DNA from: Promethearchaeota archaeon
GTDB lineage: Archaea > Asgardarchaeota > Lokiarchaeia > Sigynarchaeales > SOKP01
Direction: 5' to 3'
Length of the DNA stretch: 29,030 nt
Assembly: GCA_014729315.1 (NCBI GenBank)
Contig: WJKD01000460.1
Coordinates: 1 to 29,030, forward strand
The position numbers were made by a program, and so were the translations under genes. This document shows positions 15,514-23,487 of this stretch, piece by piece (the first letter of the stretch is position 1; every line of letters begins with the position of its first letter). A model generated the notes under the pieces. It ran no database searches and was not told where the DNA came from. It was given only the letters and a program-made list of their open reading frames with translations.

Positions 15514-17553
15514 ATGCAATTAAAATGTGGTGTTGCTAAAAGAGATATTACCCCGGATATCAATGGAGATTTAGGGGACTTTTACATGGCGGGTTATCAT
15601 ACTATGGAAGCTCCCCGAGTCGCTGGTGTTAGGGATCCCTTACACGCTCGAGTAATGGTGCTTTCTGATGCAGAGAATAAGATTGCCTTAATATCGTTGG
15701 CTTTTACGGGCATGCTAAAAGAATTCGGCGACCAAGTAAGGTATCGGTTAGAGGCCTATGGTTATACTCATAGAAATGTCTTTGTCTTTGCTACTCACAC
15801 GCACGCTGGGAGCGATACACTTGGTTTGTACGGACCGATAATTGGTAAATCCGGCATAAATAAGAAGTATATGTTATTTGTAATTGATAAGATTATCGAA
15901 GCAGTGATTGAAGCAGAAAGAAGTCTGGTTCCAACGGAAATCTACCATTCTCAATCGTCGCGCGAAGATTTAGTGGTCAATTTTCGAAAACCAGAAATGC
16001 TTGATGGGAGCCTCCATTTGCTAAAATTCAAATCTGAAGGAACAATGGTTGGTATTTTATGGACCTATACAGCTCAACCTGAGATAACCAATAGAGCTAA
16101 TCGCCAACTTTCGGCAGATTACCCCGGATTGGTGAGTGGAATGATAGAAGAGGAATTTGGCGGAGTTGCTCTTTTTGGGCTTGGACTATGTGGTGCGCAA
16201 TCTCCAGTATATTGCGAACACGGATACGAGAAATTAAAAATCTATGCTAACGAATTATTTGAGGAAATAAAAAAGATTTTTAATCGCGAAAATAAACTTC
16301 AGACCTCTGAAATAGAAATCCGATATAGAAAAGTGTTTTTACCCTTAACTAACGCTAATTTTAGGTTCCTCATTGACATTGGACTTTTTCCCTTGGAACG
16401 AGAATTGATTGAAGATAAGATTCCAACGATTATCAGCAAAGTTCGAATTGGGAACCTCCACTTTATAAATCTTCCAGGAGAACCGTTTCCAGGACTAATT
16501 GCTCCATTAATAAATAAGTACGGAAAGGACGATGATATTTATTTAGTAATAAGTCTTGTCGAAGAAGAATTGGGTTATTTTATCCCTCTGGACGAATATA
16601 AATTAAAACCAACGGAATTTAGAATGAAACCATTCGAATGGGCGGACGAAGTAGAAGCTACAGAATTCAGAGAAAACCTCGAAAAGCCTCAACAATTCGT
16701 TGGTCACGAACTTGAATCGCTAAGTTATGAAGCAGCTCAAGTTGTAAAAGAGACGGTAAAAGAATTACTTATTTACAAAACGATTTTAGCCATCGGTACG
16801 CACGCAGACGATCTAACGATTTGGTCGGGAGGAACTTTATCGAAATTAGCGGCCGAGGGAAACAAGCTAATTTGCGTAAGGATAACTAATGATTATTGGG
16901 ATTGTGTTGGATTAACTGAAGAAAAATGCATACGACGGAATAAAAAGGAGGTCGAAAGAGCCTATAAGCGCCTTGGGGCAGAAAAGATTGTTCATCTGGA
17001 TTATCCCACAGATACGCTTGTTGGTGTGGATTATATGGAACTTCGGAAGAAATTAATATATTTAATACGAAAATACAAACCCGATATAGTTATTTCGTTC
17101 GATTTAAACGGCACAGACGAAGAAAACATGGATCACATTATTACCGCTAGGGCTGTCAACGAAGCGTGCTGGCAAGCTTCTTTTGACCTATGTAATCCCG
17201 AGCATTTTGAAGAAGGATTAAACATCCACGCCGTAGGGGAGAGATATTTGTTCGCACGGAACCCCACAATTGTAAATTTTCATGTGGATATCACTGATTT
17301 TATCGATGATAAAATACAAGCTATAAGCGAGCATAAAACTGTACTTAAGAACTTCTTTTTTCAATATAAGCTTTTAGCTCGGGCTAATCTATTACATGTT
17401 GAGTTATTAGAAGAGGATGTACCGAACGCAATTCGAGTTCATCTCCTCGTTAAGAATATATGGGGTGAAATTGGAAAAAAATACGGAGTAGGTTTTGCTG
17501 AAGAATATAATAAAATTGGAGCGGGATTCTTAGAAGATCTTGCTTCAGATTAA
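15514..17553 (+). CDS. Neutral-ceramidase-like domain fused to PIG-L deacetylase
   Basis: 679-aa two-domain protein. Residues 1 to about 415 match the neutral/alkaline ceramidase N-terminal domain (CGVAKRDITP start, DPLHARVMVL, FATHTHAGSD with His95/His97, CGAQSP, PGEPFPGL with Glu323, LGYFIPLDEY with Tyr355). The family's third zinc ligand, a histidine in a FAxH-type segment (His204 of Pseudomonas ceramidase), appears here as Gln188 in WTYTAQPE, so metal binding or activity may differ. Residues about 423-640 are a PIG-L/LmbE-type zinc deacetylase: His430-x-Asp432-Asp433 in GTHADD and His541 in MDHIITARAV. Both halves belong to families that cleave N-acyl amide bonds. No signal peptide, so cytosolic. 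A clear AAAGGTG ribosome site precedes the start. Substrate unknown; N-acyl amino sugar or N-acyl lipid/amino acid fit the families. Confidence 0.87.
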   Translation: MQLKCGVAKRDITPDINGDLGDFYMAGYHTMEAPRVAGVRDPLHARVMVLSDAENKIALISLAFTGMLKEFGDQVRYRLEAYGYTHRNVFVFATHTHAGSDTLGLYGPIIGKSGINKKYMLFVIDKIIEAVIEAERSLVPTEIYHSQSSREDLVVNFRKPEMLDGSLHLLKFKSEGTMVGILWTYTAQPEITNRANRQLSADYPGLVSGMIEEEFGGVALFGLGLCGAQSPVYCEHGYEKLKIYANELFEEIKKIFNRENKLQTSEIEIRYRKVFLPLTNANFRFLIDIGLFPLERELIEDKIPTIISKVRIGNLHFINLPGEPFPGLIAPLINKYGKDDDIYLVISLVEEELGYFIPLDEYKLKPTEFRMKPFEWADEVEATEFRENLEKPQQFVGHELESLSYEAAQVVKETVKELLIYKTILAIGTHADDLTIWSGGTLSKLAAEGNKLICVRITNDYWDCVGLTEEKCIRRNKKEVERAYKRLGAEKIVHLDYPTDTLVGVDYMELRKKLIYLIRKYKPDIVISFDLNGTDEENMDHIITARAVNEACWQASFDLCNPEHFEEGLNIHAVGERYLFARNPTIVNFHVDITDFIDDKIQAISEHKTVLKNFFFQYKLLARANLLHVELLEEDVPNAIRVHLLVKNIWGEIGKKYGVGFAEEYNKIGAGFLEDLASD

Positions 17554-17560
17554 AAACTCG

Positions 17561-17580
17561 TTTTTTTCTTAATTTTTTTA
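17561..17580 (+). terminator. T-tract terminator
   Basis: T-runs at 17561-17567 and 17573-17579 directly after the fusion gene, in the 52-bp gap to the convergent zinc-ribbon gene. Typical archaeal T-tract terminator without stem. Confidence 0.55.
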
Positions 17581-17605
17581 AAGGTATTTTTACGAAAATA
17601 TCGGA

Positions 17606-18412
17606 TTAATCGTCAATTATTCTTCTGTGCCCTTTCGGACAGATACCATATGTACAATCGTAAAATCCTATGTCAAATACTTCTTCTGCATTATAATGTT
17701 CCCAACAGTAGACTTTATCGCATTCGGGACAGTATGCGTCCAGACCTTCGTTAGAATGATATTTCTTCATAAAATCGTGAACTTTTGATAAATCCTTTGT
17801 CTTTAAAGTCATGAATAATTCCTCAGCTAACTCTTTCCCCAAAGAAGTACTGTGAGTAATCCCATTAAAAATTAGTTTTTCATCCTTATCTAATGTTCCT
17901 TTCCCTATCGTAAATATAACAGAAATTTCACCACAAATAGAGCAGGTAAGCTGGTAATTTTTCTCCGAGATCTTCTTTATCGGTTCAAGTGGTTTCTCTA
18001 TTATTTTTTTAGGAGTTAGTAAATCAAATTCATTTTGAAATGCTTGAATTAATTTATCGAATATTTCTTTGGCGTTTATAATTAACCTTTCAGCTTTTTC
18101 ATTATCGAAAGTTTTTAACTCGCTAAAAAACTGTGTTAAACGACTTTTCCCTGCTGATACGAAAATCTTAGAACTTTCCAAATATTTAACTTTTCCATCA
18201 ATTCCCGCCCTTAGCAGTTCCCACGCCCCAATTATGCGATAATAACATTCTTTCACATCAGTAATCCAAACTTTTTTGATGCTCTCATCCAAATCCTGTT
18301 CAATTCTTAGCAAATCTACGATTTTATCTTTAATAACTTCAAGATCTTTAATCAAGTCTCTTAATTTCCAGATCCGTTCAATTATTTCTTTTTTAAGTTT
18401 TTTCTCTCCCAT
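17606..18412 (-). CDS. Helical orphan with C-terminal zinc ribbons
   Basis: 268 aa, function unknown, no signal or membrane span. Residues 1-145 are almost wholly helical with coiled-coil character (Lys/Glu/Leu-rich, beginning KKLKKEIIERIWKLRDL). The last 110 residues hold zinc-binding pairs: Cys157-x2-Cys160, Cys228-x2-Cys231, Cys236-x2-His239, and Cys253-x4-Cys258-x3-His262. The tail pattern (AYCPECDKVYCWEHY, then YDCTYGICPKGHRR) is a distinctive motif I recognise as recurring in uncharacterised archaeal proteins, but no activity is known to me. Such an arrangement suits a nucleic-acid- or protein-binding adaptor; that is inference. Monocistronic by position, convergent with the ceramidase/PIG-L gene. 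Confidence 0.8.
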   Translation of the reverse strand: MGEKKLKKEIIERIWKLRDLIKDLEVIKDKIVDLLRIEQDLDESIKKVWITDVKECYYRIIGAWELLRAGIDGKVKYLESSKIFVSAGKSRLTQFFSELKTFDNEKAERLIINAKEIFDKLIQAFQNEFDLLTPKKIIEKPLEPIKKISEKNYQLTCSICGEISVIFTIGKGTLDKDEKLIFNGITHSTSLGKELAEELFMTLKTKDLSKVHDFMKKYHSNEGLDAYCPECDKVYCWEHYNAEEVFDIGFYDCTYGICPKGHRRIIDD

Positions 18413-18495
18413 CTAAGATAGACATAGAAATAATGCTATTTATTTGTTGATTACCTACAGAAGTATTATTAGGTCAAATTTAGCTTAGCTGATTG

Positions 18496-18522
18496 TAAAA
18501 AAAATAAAAACATATAAAAAAA
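18496..18522 (-). terminator. T-tract terminator of the kor operon
   Basis: A-runs on the plus strand (18497-18504, 18506-18510, 18516-18522) read as T-tracts on the coding strand just after the last gene of the minus-strand oxidoreductase operon. Confidence 0.45.
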
Positions 18523-18538
18523 TAATAGATTTTTAATT

Positions 18539-20356
18539 TTACTTGGAATAAGTACCAAATTGCGGAAAGATCTTTAACTGTTCGGAGGTAAATATGGGTC
18601 CATCTTTACAGACGCTAATATCGTTGTTCTCTCCAACGCAACAAGAACCGCACAATCCTACACCACATTTCATTTTCCTTTCTAATGAAGCTTGAATTTC
18701 AATTTTTTTATCTTTAGCGATTTCGAACACCCGCTTCATCATTACTTCAGGACCGCAAGTCATGATTAGATCAATATTTTCTCTATCGATAATTTCCTCA
18801 ATAGTATCAGTTACAAAGCATTTTTTACCAACTGAACCGTCGTCAGTAGTGCATAATGTACTAGGTATCCAGTCAATTAACCTGTCGGCAAATATTAAAG
18901 AAGGCTCGTCCTTTGCTCCAATTGCGATAAAAATATTTTTTTTATTTTTCTTTAACGGTTCGATCAGTGAAGTAACTGCTGCGATCCCCATACCGCCTCC
19001 AACAACCAGTATATTTGAAGCGTCTTCGTAATTCCAAGAATTTCCGTAGGGTCCTCTGATCCCGATCGTATCGCCTTCATTTAACTCAAATAGTTTTTCT
19101 GTTCCTTCGCCAATCTTCTGAACGGTTATTTCCAATAAATTACCTTCGACCGCTGAGATTGACATTGGTAAGAAATCGATATCGGGAAGCCAAAGAACTA
19201 CGAACATACCGGGTCTATATGCCCTGGCAATGCGCGAGTTTCTTATCCAAAAGCTCTTAATCTTGGGAGAATGCGTGACTACTTTTTCGATTGGTGAAAT
19301 ATCAGTCTTTCTCCGAGTAATATCCAGTATTGTTTCTTCGTTGTCTTTATCGAGAGATTTATCTTCTAGAAATCCGCTTTCTAAAACTAAATCGTACAAT
19401 TGTTTACCACGTTCGGTTCGTATAATCAATGTTTTCCATTCGTCATCACTTCCGATGTTTCCTACCGAGATGTCAGAAAATGAGGCGGTGTAATCAGAAC
19501 ACGAAAAACAGGCGTTCCGAATGGATTTGTCGTATATTTTATTTAATGGAATCTCTTTTTTCGCGCCATTAGCGTAAACTATCATCTTGAAATTGTCTTT
19601 ATCAGTCTCTATTTTGGAAATCTGCGAGAGATCGATACCATCATCTTTGAAAACTTCGTTTAATCTTTGATTGTGAAAAGTCCCAAAACAAAAAGTACCA
19701 ATCGCTAAGGAAACTAGATCATAAGCCTCGTAATCAAACCTAGGGTGATTTTGAATCTTTCTAAGTCCCTGAATTTGACAGCCAGGTCCAACCACAGCAA
19801 TGTCTACATTTCCTTTATTAATTGTATCCCCTATTAACGAAAGAGTGGGACTTTGACTCGGCTTGTATCCTATGCCTTTGAAGAGGTCTTCTTTTGTCTC
19901 TGCTATGATGGGATATGGTCGAAAATTTTCGTCATTATCGGTAATAATTGCGCTATCTATTAGACCTTCTTCCATAGCTATATATAATAACGCGGTGAGG
20001 GGACCTGCTTCTATTGGTAATTTTTCTTTTGCTTTATCGGTCAATCGAACTGAAACAATCTCAATGTAATGACCTAATATGTCATCTTGCTTTTTTCCGA
20101 ACACCCATTTATCCAATAACGAAGTAGGGATTTGATCAATTCCAGTCTTAACGCATAGATTGTAGCATAACCCGTATCCGTCTCGACAGGTGTTCATTTC
20201 TTCGCAAGATCCGTCTTCAATTGGGATTTCTTTTTCAGCATCGAATTTAATATTAGCACAAAAAGCTCCGCATCCACCACAATAAACGCATTTACCCGTT
20301 TGTATGATTTCAGAGCTGAGTTCTTTCCAACCTTTCTTAATTTTCTCAAAATACAT
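18539..20356 (-). CDS. FrhB-PyrK fusion flavoprotein of the kor operon
   Basis: 605-aa fusion. Residues 1 to about 345 are a coenzyme F420 hydrogenase/dehydrogenase beta-subunit (FrhB/FdhB) module: [4Fe-4S] motif Cys23-x2-Cys26-x2-Cys29-x3-Cys33, extra Cys51/57/64/68, the GPGCQIQGLRK segment and the late Cys283-x2-Cys286 with DISVGNIGSDD. Residues about 350-605 are a PyrK/NfnA-type ferredoxin-reductase module: FAD domain, Gly-rich NAD(P) motif VVGGGMG (451-457), CGPEVMM, and a [2Fe-2S] site Cys564-x4-Cys569-x2-Cys572-x10-Cys583. The FAD-site RPxS motif reads LPMS, so its arginine is missing. Last gene of the operon, 6 bases after korG, with a strong AGGAGG (20368-20373). Likely passes electrons between the oxidoreductase's ferredoxin, F420 and NAD(P); the direction is inference. 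Confidence 0.88.
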   Translation of the reverse strand: MYFEKIKKGWKELSSEIIQTGKCVYCGGCGAFCANIKFDAEKEIPIEDGSCEEMNTCRDGYGLCYNLCVKTGIDQIPTSLLDKWVFGKKQDDILGHYIEIVSVRLTDKAKEKLPIEAGPLTALLYIAMEEGLIDSAIITDNDENFRPYPIIAETKEDLFKGIGYKPSQSPTLSLIGDTINKGNVDIAVVGPGCQIQGLRKIQNHPRFDYEAYDLVSLAIGTFCFGTFHNQRLNEVFKDDGIDLSQISKIETDKDNFKMIVYANGAKKEIPLNKIYDKSIRNACFSCSDYTASFSDISVGNIGSDDEWKTLIIRTERGKQLYDLVLESGFLEDKSLDKDNEETILDITRRKTDISPIEKVVTHSPKIKSFWIRNSRIARAYRPGMFVVLWLPDIDFLPMSISAVEGNLLEITVQKIGEGTEKLFELNEGDTIGIRGPYGNSWNYEDASNILVVGGGMGIAAVTSLIEPLKKNKKNIFIAIGAKDEPSLIFADRLIDWIPSTLCTTDDGSVGKKCFVTDTIEEIIDRENIDLIMTCGPEVMMKRVFEIAKDKKIEIQASLERKMKCGVGLCGSCCVGENNDISVCKDGPIFTSEQLKIFPQFGTYSK

Positions 20357-20362
20357 GTTAAT

Positions 20363-20959
20363 TTACGCCTCCTGTTTAATCTTTTTTAAAAATTCTAAGG
20401 CTTCTTGTTTTCCAAGTTCAAAAGCTTCTAAGTTCGTATCCAATGTTGATTTTGGAACAAAAGACTTCAAGGTTTCAATTGCTGACTCTTCGGAAAAAAT
20501 TTTAGATAAAACGGTGAAGGCTCCAAATAAGATCGTATTTCCGTAAACTGTATTTCCATATTTTTCAAGTGCGAGTTTTTGAACTGGTAAAGAGAGCGCC
20601 TTATCAATGCGTTTAGCGGTTCGAAACTTTTTAATGGTTGAAGGATCCCAAATTAGAAACCCCGTGTTTTCTCCAGATTTAATATGGTTTTTCTTTACAT
20701 CGCCCGCGGATTCTTCAGATAGTACTATTAAAAAATCGTAGGGTTCCAATGCTTTTGGGTAATCGATCAAATCATTATCTTTATCTAAATCGACAACCAC
20801 TTCAGCCCAACATTTTCCACCGCGCGCTGCAGCACTATAAGCTTCAGTTTGCGTCGCAGCTAAGTTTTCATATAAAGACGCAGCAGTGATAATCATTTTG
20901 CTGAGGGTTATAACCCCCTGTCCACCAAATCCCGCAATTCTTATTTCGTATCTTGCCAT
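20363..20959 (-). CDS. korG: 2-oxoacid:ferredoxin oxidoreductase gamma subunit
   Basis: 198-aa gamma-domain protein of a CoA-dependent 2-oxoacid:ferredoxin oxidoreductase. The GFGGQGVITLSKMI motif at residues 10-23 and the EAYSAAARGGKCWAEV stretch (39-54) are the two hallmark blocks of KorG/PorG. The gamma subunit helps bind coenzyme A in the complex. Its start lies 3 bases beyond the korB stop, with GGAGGG at 20967-20972, giving tight coupling. Order D-A-B-G on the minus strand is the standard arrangement for 2-oxoglutarate-type enzymes, but separation from pyruvate or branched-chain types by sequence alone is uncertain. Confidence 0.93.
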   Translation of the reverse strand: MARYEIRIAGFGGQGVITLSKMIITAASLYENLAATQTEAYSAAARGGKCWAEVVVDLDKDNDLIDYPKALEPYDFLIVLSEESAGDVKKNHIKSGENTGFLIWDPSTIKKFRTAKRIDKALSLPVQKLALEKYGNTVYGNTILFGAFTVLSKIFSEESAIETLKSFVPKSTLDTNLEAFELGKQEALEFLKKIKQEA

Positions 20960-20962
20960 GAA

Positions 20963-21877
20963 TTAACCCTCCATTGCTTTTTGTTGAATTTTCGCATATT
21001 CTTCTGAATACTCAGGTTTTGTGTCGTCGTATCGGAACTCTCCAATGACATATTTATTAAACAGTTCTTCTTCAGTCATGAATTTTGCTTGATTCCGTCT
21101 TACTGTATTTTTCTTTATCCAGTCAATCATCTTTCCTCCGGTATCCATTTTCTGAGGTTCTTCTTCTTCGGCTTCCGAACCTAAGCTACTTAAATTCTTG
21201 CGTCCAAAATAAGTGACGCAAGGTGTTATAATCTCTATAACCGAAGTACCTTTATGGTTTAAAGCTTTTTTAAAATATTTCATATAGGTTCGTGGATGTG
21301 CAACAGTCGTTCTTGCCACATGAGTTGCTCCCGCAGCGAGGGCTAATTTAACACCATCACTTCTATTTTCAAACATCTGATACGGTGTTGTTGTGCTTTT
21401 TGCTCCAAAGAGAGTTGTTGGAGCCCCTTGTCCTCCGGTCATAGCGTAAATACTATTATTAAAGATAAATACAATAGCGTCTAAATTTCGTCTACATAGG
21501 TGAATAAAATGATTTCCACCGATTCCTAAACAATCTCCGTCTCCGGAAAAGATAATCGGTTTCATTTTTGGATTCGCCATTTTTAAACCTGTTGCGATTG
21601 CGGGTGCTCTTCCGTGAAGGGTTAATATCTTTTGAGCAGCTTGGTGAACTATCAACATAATTTGACTATAGCAACCAATTCCTACTACTAAAGGATAGAG
21701 CTTAGGATCTAACTTCATATCTTCAAATACTCTTGTGTAAATTTGACCTACAATTCCGTATCCGCAACCTGAGCAAAATCTTGTGGCAAAATTACCAAAA
21801 AGACTTCCGGCATACGATGCTTCCAAATAAGGATGTTCTGGTTTTTCATTAGGGAGCATTCGACCAATATTCGACAT
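20963..21877 (-). CDS. korB: 2-oxoacid:ferredoxin oxidoreductase beta subunit (TPP)
   Basis: 304-aa TPP- and FeS-binding catalytic subunit. The TPP/Mg motif GDGDCLGIGGNHFIHLCRRN (residues about 112-131) and the following NNSIYAMTGGQGAPTT are complete. CSGCGYG near residues 35-41 gives two of the cysteines for its [4Fe-4S] cluster. The PTT after the TGGQ motif is the form found in KorB-like enzymes. A C-terminal extension of about 50 residues, rich in charged residues, is longer than in most KorB proteins. Its ATG overlaps the korA stop by one base, and a perfect GGAGGT sits nine bases upstream inside korA, so translation is coupled. Confidence 0.94.
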   Translation of the reverse strand: MSNIGRMLPNEKPEHPYLEASYAGSLFGNFATRFCSGCGYGIVGQIYTRVFEDMKLDPKLYPLVVGIGCYSQIMLIVHQAAQKILTLHGRAPAIATGLKMANPKMKPIIFSGDGDCLGIGGNHFIHLCRRNLDAIVFIFNNSIYAMTGGQGAPTTLFGAKSTTTPYQMFENRSDGVKLALAAGATHVARTTVAHPRTYMKYFKKALNHKGTSVIEIITPCVTYFGRKNLSSLGSEAEEEEPQKMDTGGKMIDWIKKNTVRRNQAKFMTEEELFNKYVIGEFRYDDTKPEYSEEYAKIQQKAMEG

Positions 21878-23049
21878 TATTTTACAACCTCCTTTATCTT
21901 TTTTAATATTTCATCGGGGTGGTGAAATTCACATACTTTTGGAATTCGTATTACTGGAGTTTCTAAGTGTGTAACTCTTTCAACTTGTTCTGCTATAAAA
22001 CCTGTATAATTCAATTCAGGAACAATAATAGCATCCGCATCTTTGACAACCTCTTTTACCTTCTCATCTGGAAAAGGCCAAACTGTAATGAGTCTAAATA
22101 TACCTACTTTTATACCTTCTTTACGAGCTATATCAACAGCTCGATAGCTAGCTCTTACAGGAAGTCCGTAGGCAACAATAATAATTTCTGCATCCTCCAA
22201 TAAATATGACTCAGTTAGACTAATCTTATCAATATTGCTTTTAACTTTATCGATCATCATCTCGATGAAATCCATCGGTTTTGGAGTCGGTAATCCATCT
22301 GGCCCATGAGGTTGATGAATAAAAAGACCAGGACAATATTCAGTTCCCATAATGGGTGGTTTTGGAATATCGTATTCTCCCGATGTCTTATCCAAGAACG
22401 AATATACTCTTCCTGTAATTTCTTCTGGAAGTTCACGTTTTATTACTCTATCAAGGATCTCTTCCTTCGGAGGAATTTTTACAACCTCGTGAAGATGCCC
22501 TAAATACGCATCTGAAACGATAAAGATCGGACATCGATATTGTTCTGCGAAGTTAAAGGCTGTAATTGATAAATCGAAAAGTTCTTGGCACGTCATGGGT
22601 GCTAAAGCGATCACTTGGAATTCGCCATTTCCCGCAAATCTCATCAAACCCATATCGTTATGATGAGGTTCTGTTACATATCCAGTACCGGGGCCGTTGC
22701 GTTGGACATCACAAAAGACAAACGGAACTTCTAAGTTCGCAGCCATCGAAATAGTTTCTGTCATTAGAGAAAGGCCTGGACCAGAAGTTGCTGTCATAGC
22801 TTTTGCTCCTGCTAAAGCAGCGCCTACTACTGAATTAATTGATGCCAATTCGTCTTCCATTTGCATACAACAACCTCCAACTTCTGGTAATCTCCTTGCT
22901 AAATGCTCTATAACCTCTGTGCTTGGAGTTATTGGATATCCGCCAAAAAAATTCAGTCCAGCAGCTATTGCACCCTCAGACATCGCTACATTTCCCATCA
23001 TAAGATGTTTTCCTTCAGTTAAAAATCGTTTTTTATCTTTTACACTCAT
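21877..23049 (-). CDS. korA: 2-oxoacid:ferredoxin oxidoreductase alpha subunit
   Basis: 390-aa alpha subunit. The GGYPITPSTEVIEHLA motif (residues 35-50) is the substrate-binding signature of KorA/PorA. It is followed by the EDELASINSVVGAALAGAKA helix and the TSGPGLSLMTE block (88-98), and a C-terminal transketolase-like domain (residues about 280-390). With korB it forms the active site that converts a 2-oxoacid plus CoA to acyl-CoA, CO2 and reduced ferredoxin in the cytosol. The start is set by AAGGTG five bases upstream, within the 11-base gap after korD. 2-oxoglutarate is the likeliest substrate by order and motif, other 2-oxoacids possible. Confidence 0.94.
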   Translation of the reverse strand: MSVKDKKRFLTEGKHLMMGNVAMSEGAIAAGLNFFGGYPITPSTEVIEHLARRLPEVGGCCMQMEDELASINSVVGAALAGAKAMTATSGPGLSLMTETISMAANLEVPFVFCDVQRNGPGTGYVTEPHHNDMGLMRFAGNGEFQVIALAPMTCQELFDLSITAFNFAEQYRCPIFIVSDAYLGHLHEVVKIPPKEEILDRVIKRELPEEITGRVYSFLDKTSGEYDIPKPPIMGTEYCPGLFIHQPHGPDGLPTPKPMDFIEMMIDKVKSNIDKISLTESYLLEDAEIIIVAYGLPVRASYRAVDIARKEGIKVGIFRLITVWPFPDEKVKEVVKDADAIIVPELNYTGFIAEQVERVTHLETPVIRIPKVCEFHHPDEILKKIKEVVK

Positions 23050-23060
23050 TATATCACCTT

Positions 23061-23354
23061 TTATGTCTTGGCTTTATCAGCCGAATTTTGTTTTTCTGAA
23101 TCGTCTATTACATATATCGCCCAGTCAGGACAGCCGAATTCACATCTTCTACATCCAGTACAATACTTTTCCTTTCCTTCCTTAACATGTGGGATGTAGG
23201 ATATTCTCATATTTAGCTCGTCGCCTATTTCCAGTATTCCAGTTGGGCATACCGAGACACAAATCTCGCAGCCGCCACATCTATTTTTATTTAAAAACAG
23301 TGAAAATTTTTTTTCTTTATTTTCGATTAGTTTTGGAATTATAATCAACTCCAT
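23061..23354 (-). CDS. korD: 2-oxoacid:ferredoxin oxidoreductase delta (ferredoxin) subunit
   Basis: 97-aa small ferredoxin with two complete [4Fe-4S] motifs: RCGGCEICVSVCPTGIL and YCTGCRRCEFGCPDWAI. First gene of the korDABG operon, consistent with the delta subunit that receives electrons from the TPP/FeS core. It has no ribosome-binding site, and the AGATGGAG start context suggests a leaderless or weakly led transcript, in contrast to the strong sites of the genes after it. The tail after the second motif is charged and probably disordered. Confidence 0.92.
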   Translation of the reverse strand: MELIIIPKLIENKEKKFSLFLNKNRCGGCEICVSVCPTGILEIGDELNMRISYIPHVKEGKEKYCTGCRRCEFGCPDWAIYVIDDSEKQNSADKAKT

Positions 23355-23487
23355 CTAATTTCTTATAATATTAATAATAATGAGATTAAAAATAAGAATT
23401 ATTATAATCATTATTATAATTTTTTTATTAATTTCCTAGAATAAACCCAAAAAAGATTAATTATATTGAATAGATTATGTAGTTCAT
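23355..23487 (-). promoter_or_regulatory. kor operon promoter region with 11-bp direct repeat
   Basis: 133-bp AT-rich gap upstream of korD. It contains two copies of ATTATTATAAT (23398-23408 and 23410-23420), one base apart, each ending in the palindrome ATTATAAT. They lie 44-66 bases upstream of the korD start. Could be a repressor/activator site or duplicated TATA element; simple-sequence chance is a real alternative in DNA this AT-rich. Confidence 0.35.

Noticed and set aside
22697..23185. Long plus-strand open frame (162 codons) opposite korA/korD
   Set aside because: It lies wholly antisense to two well-recognised genes, has no family character and no plausible ribosome site; a shadow of korA codon usage.
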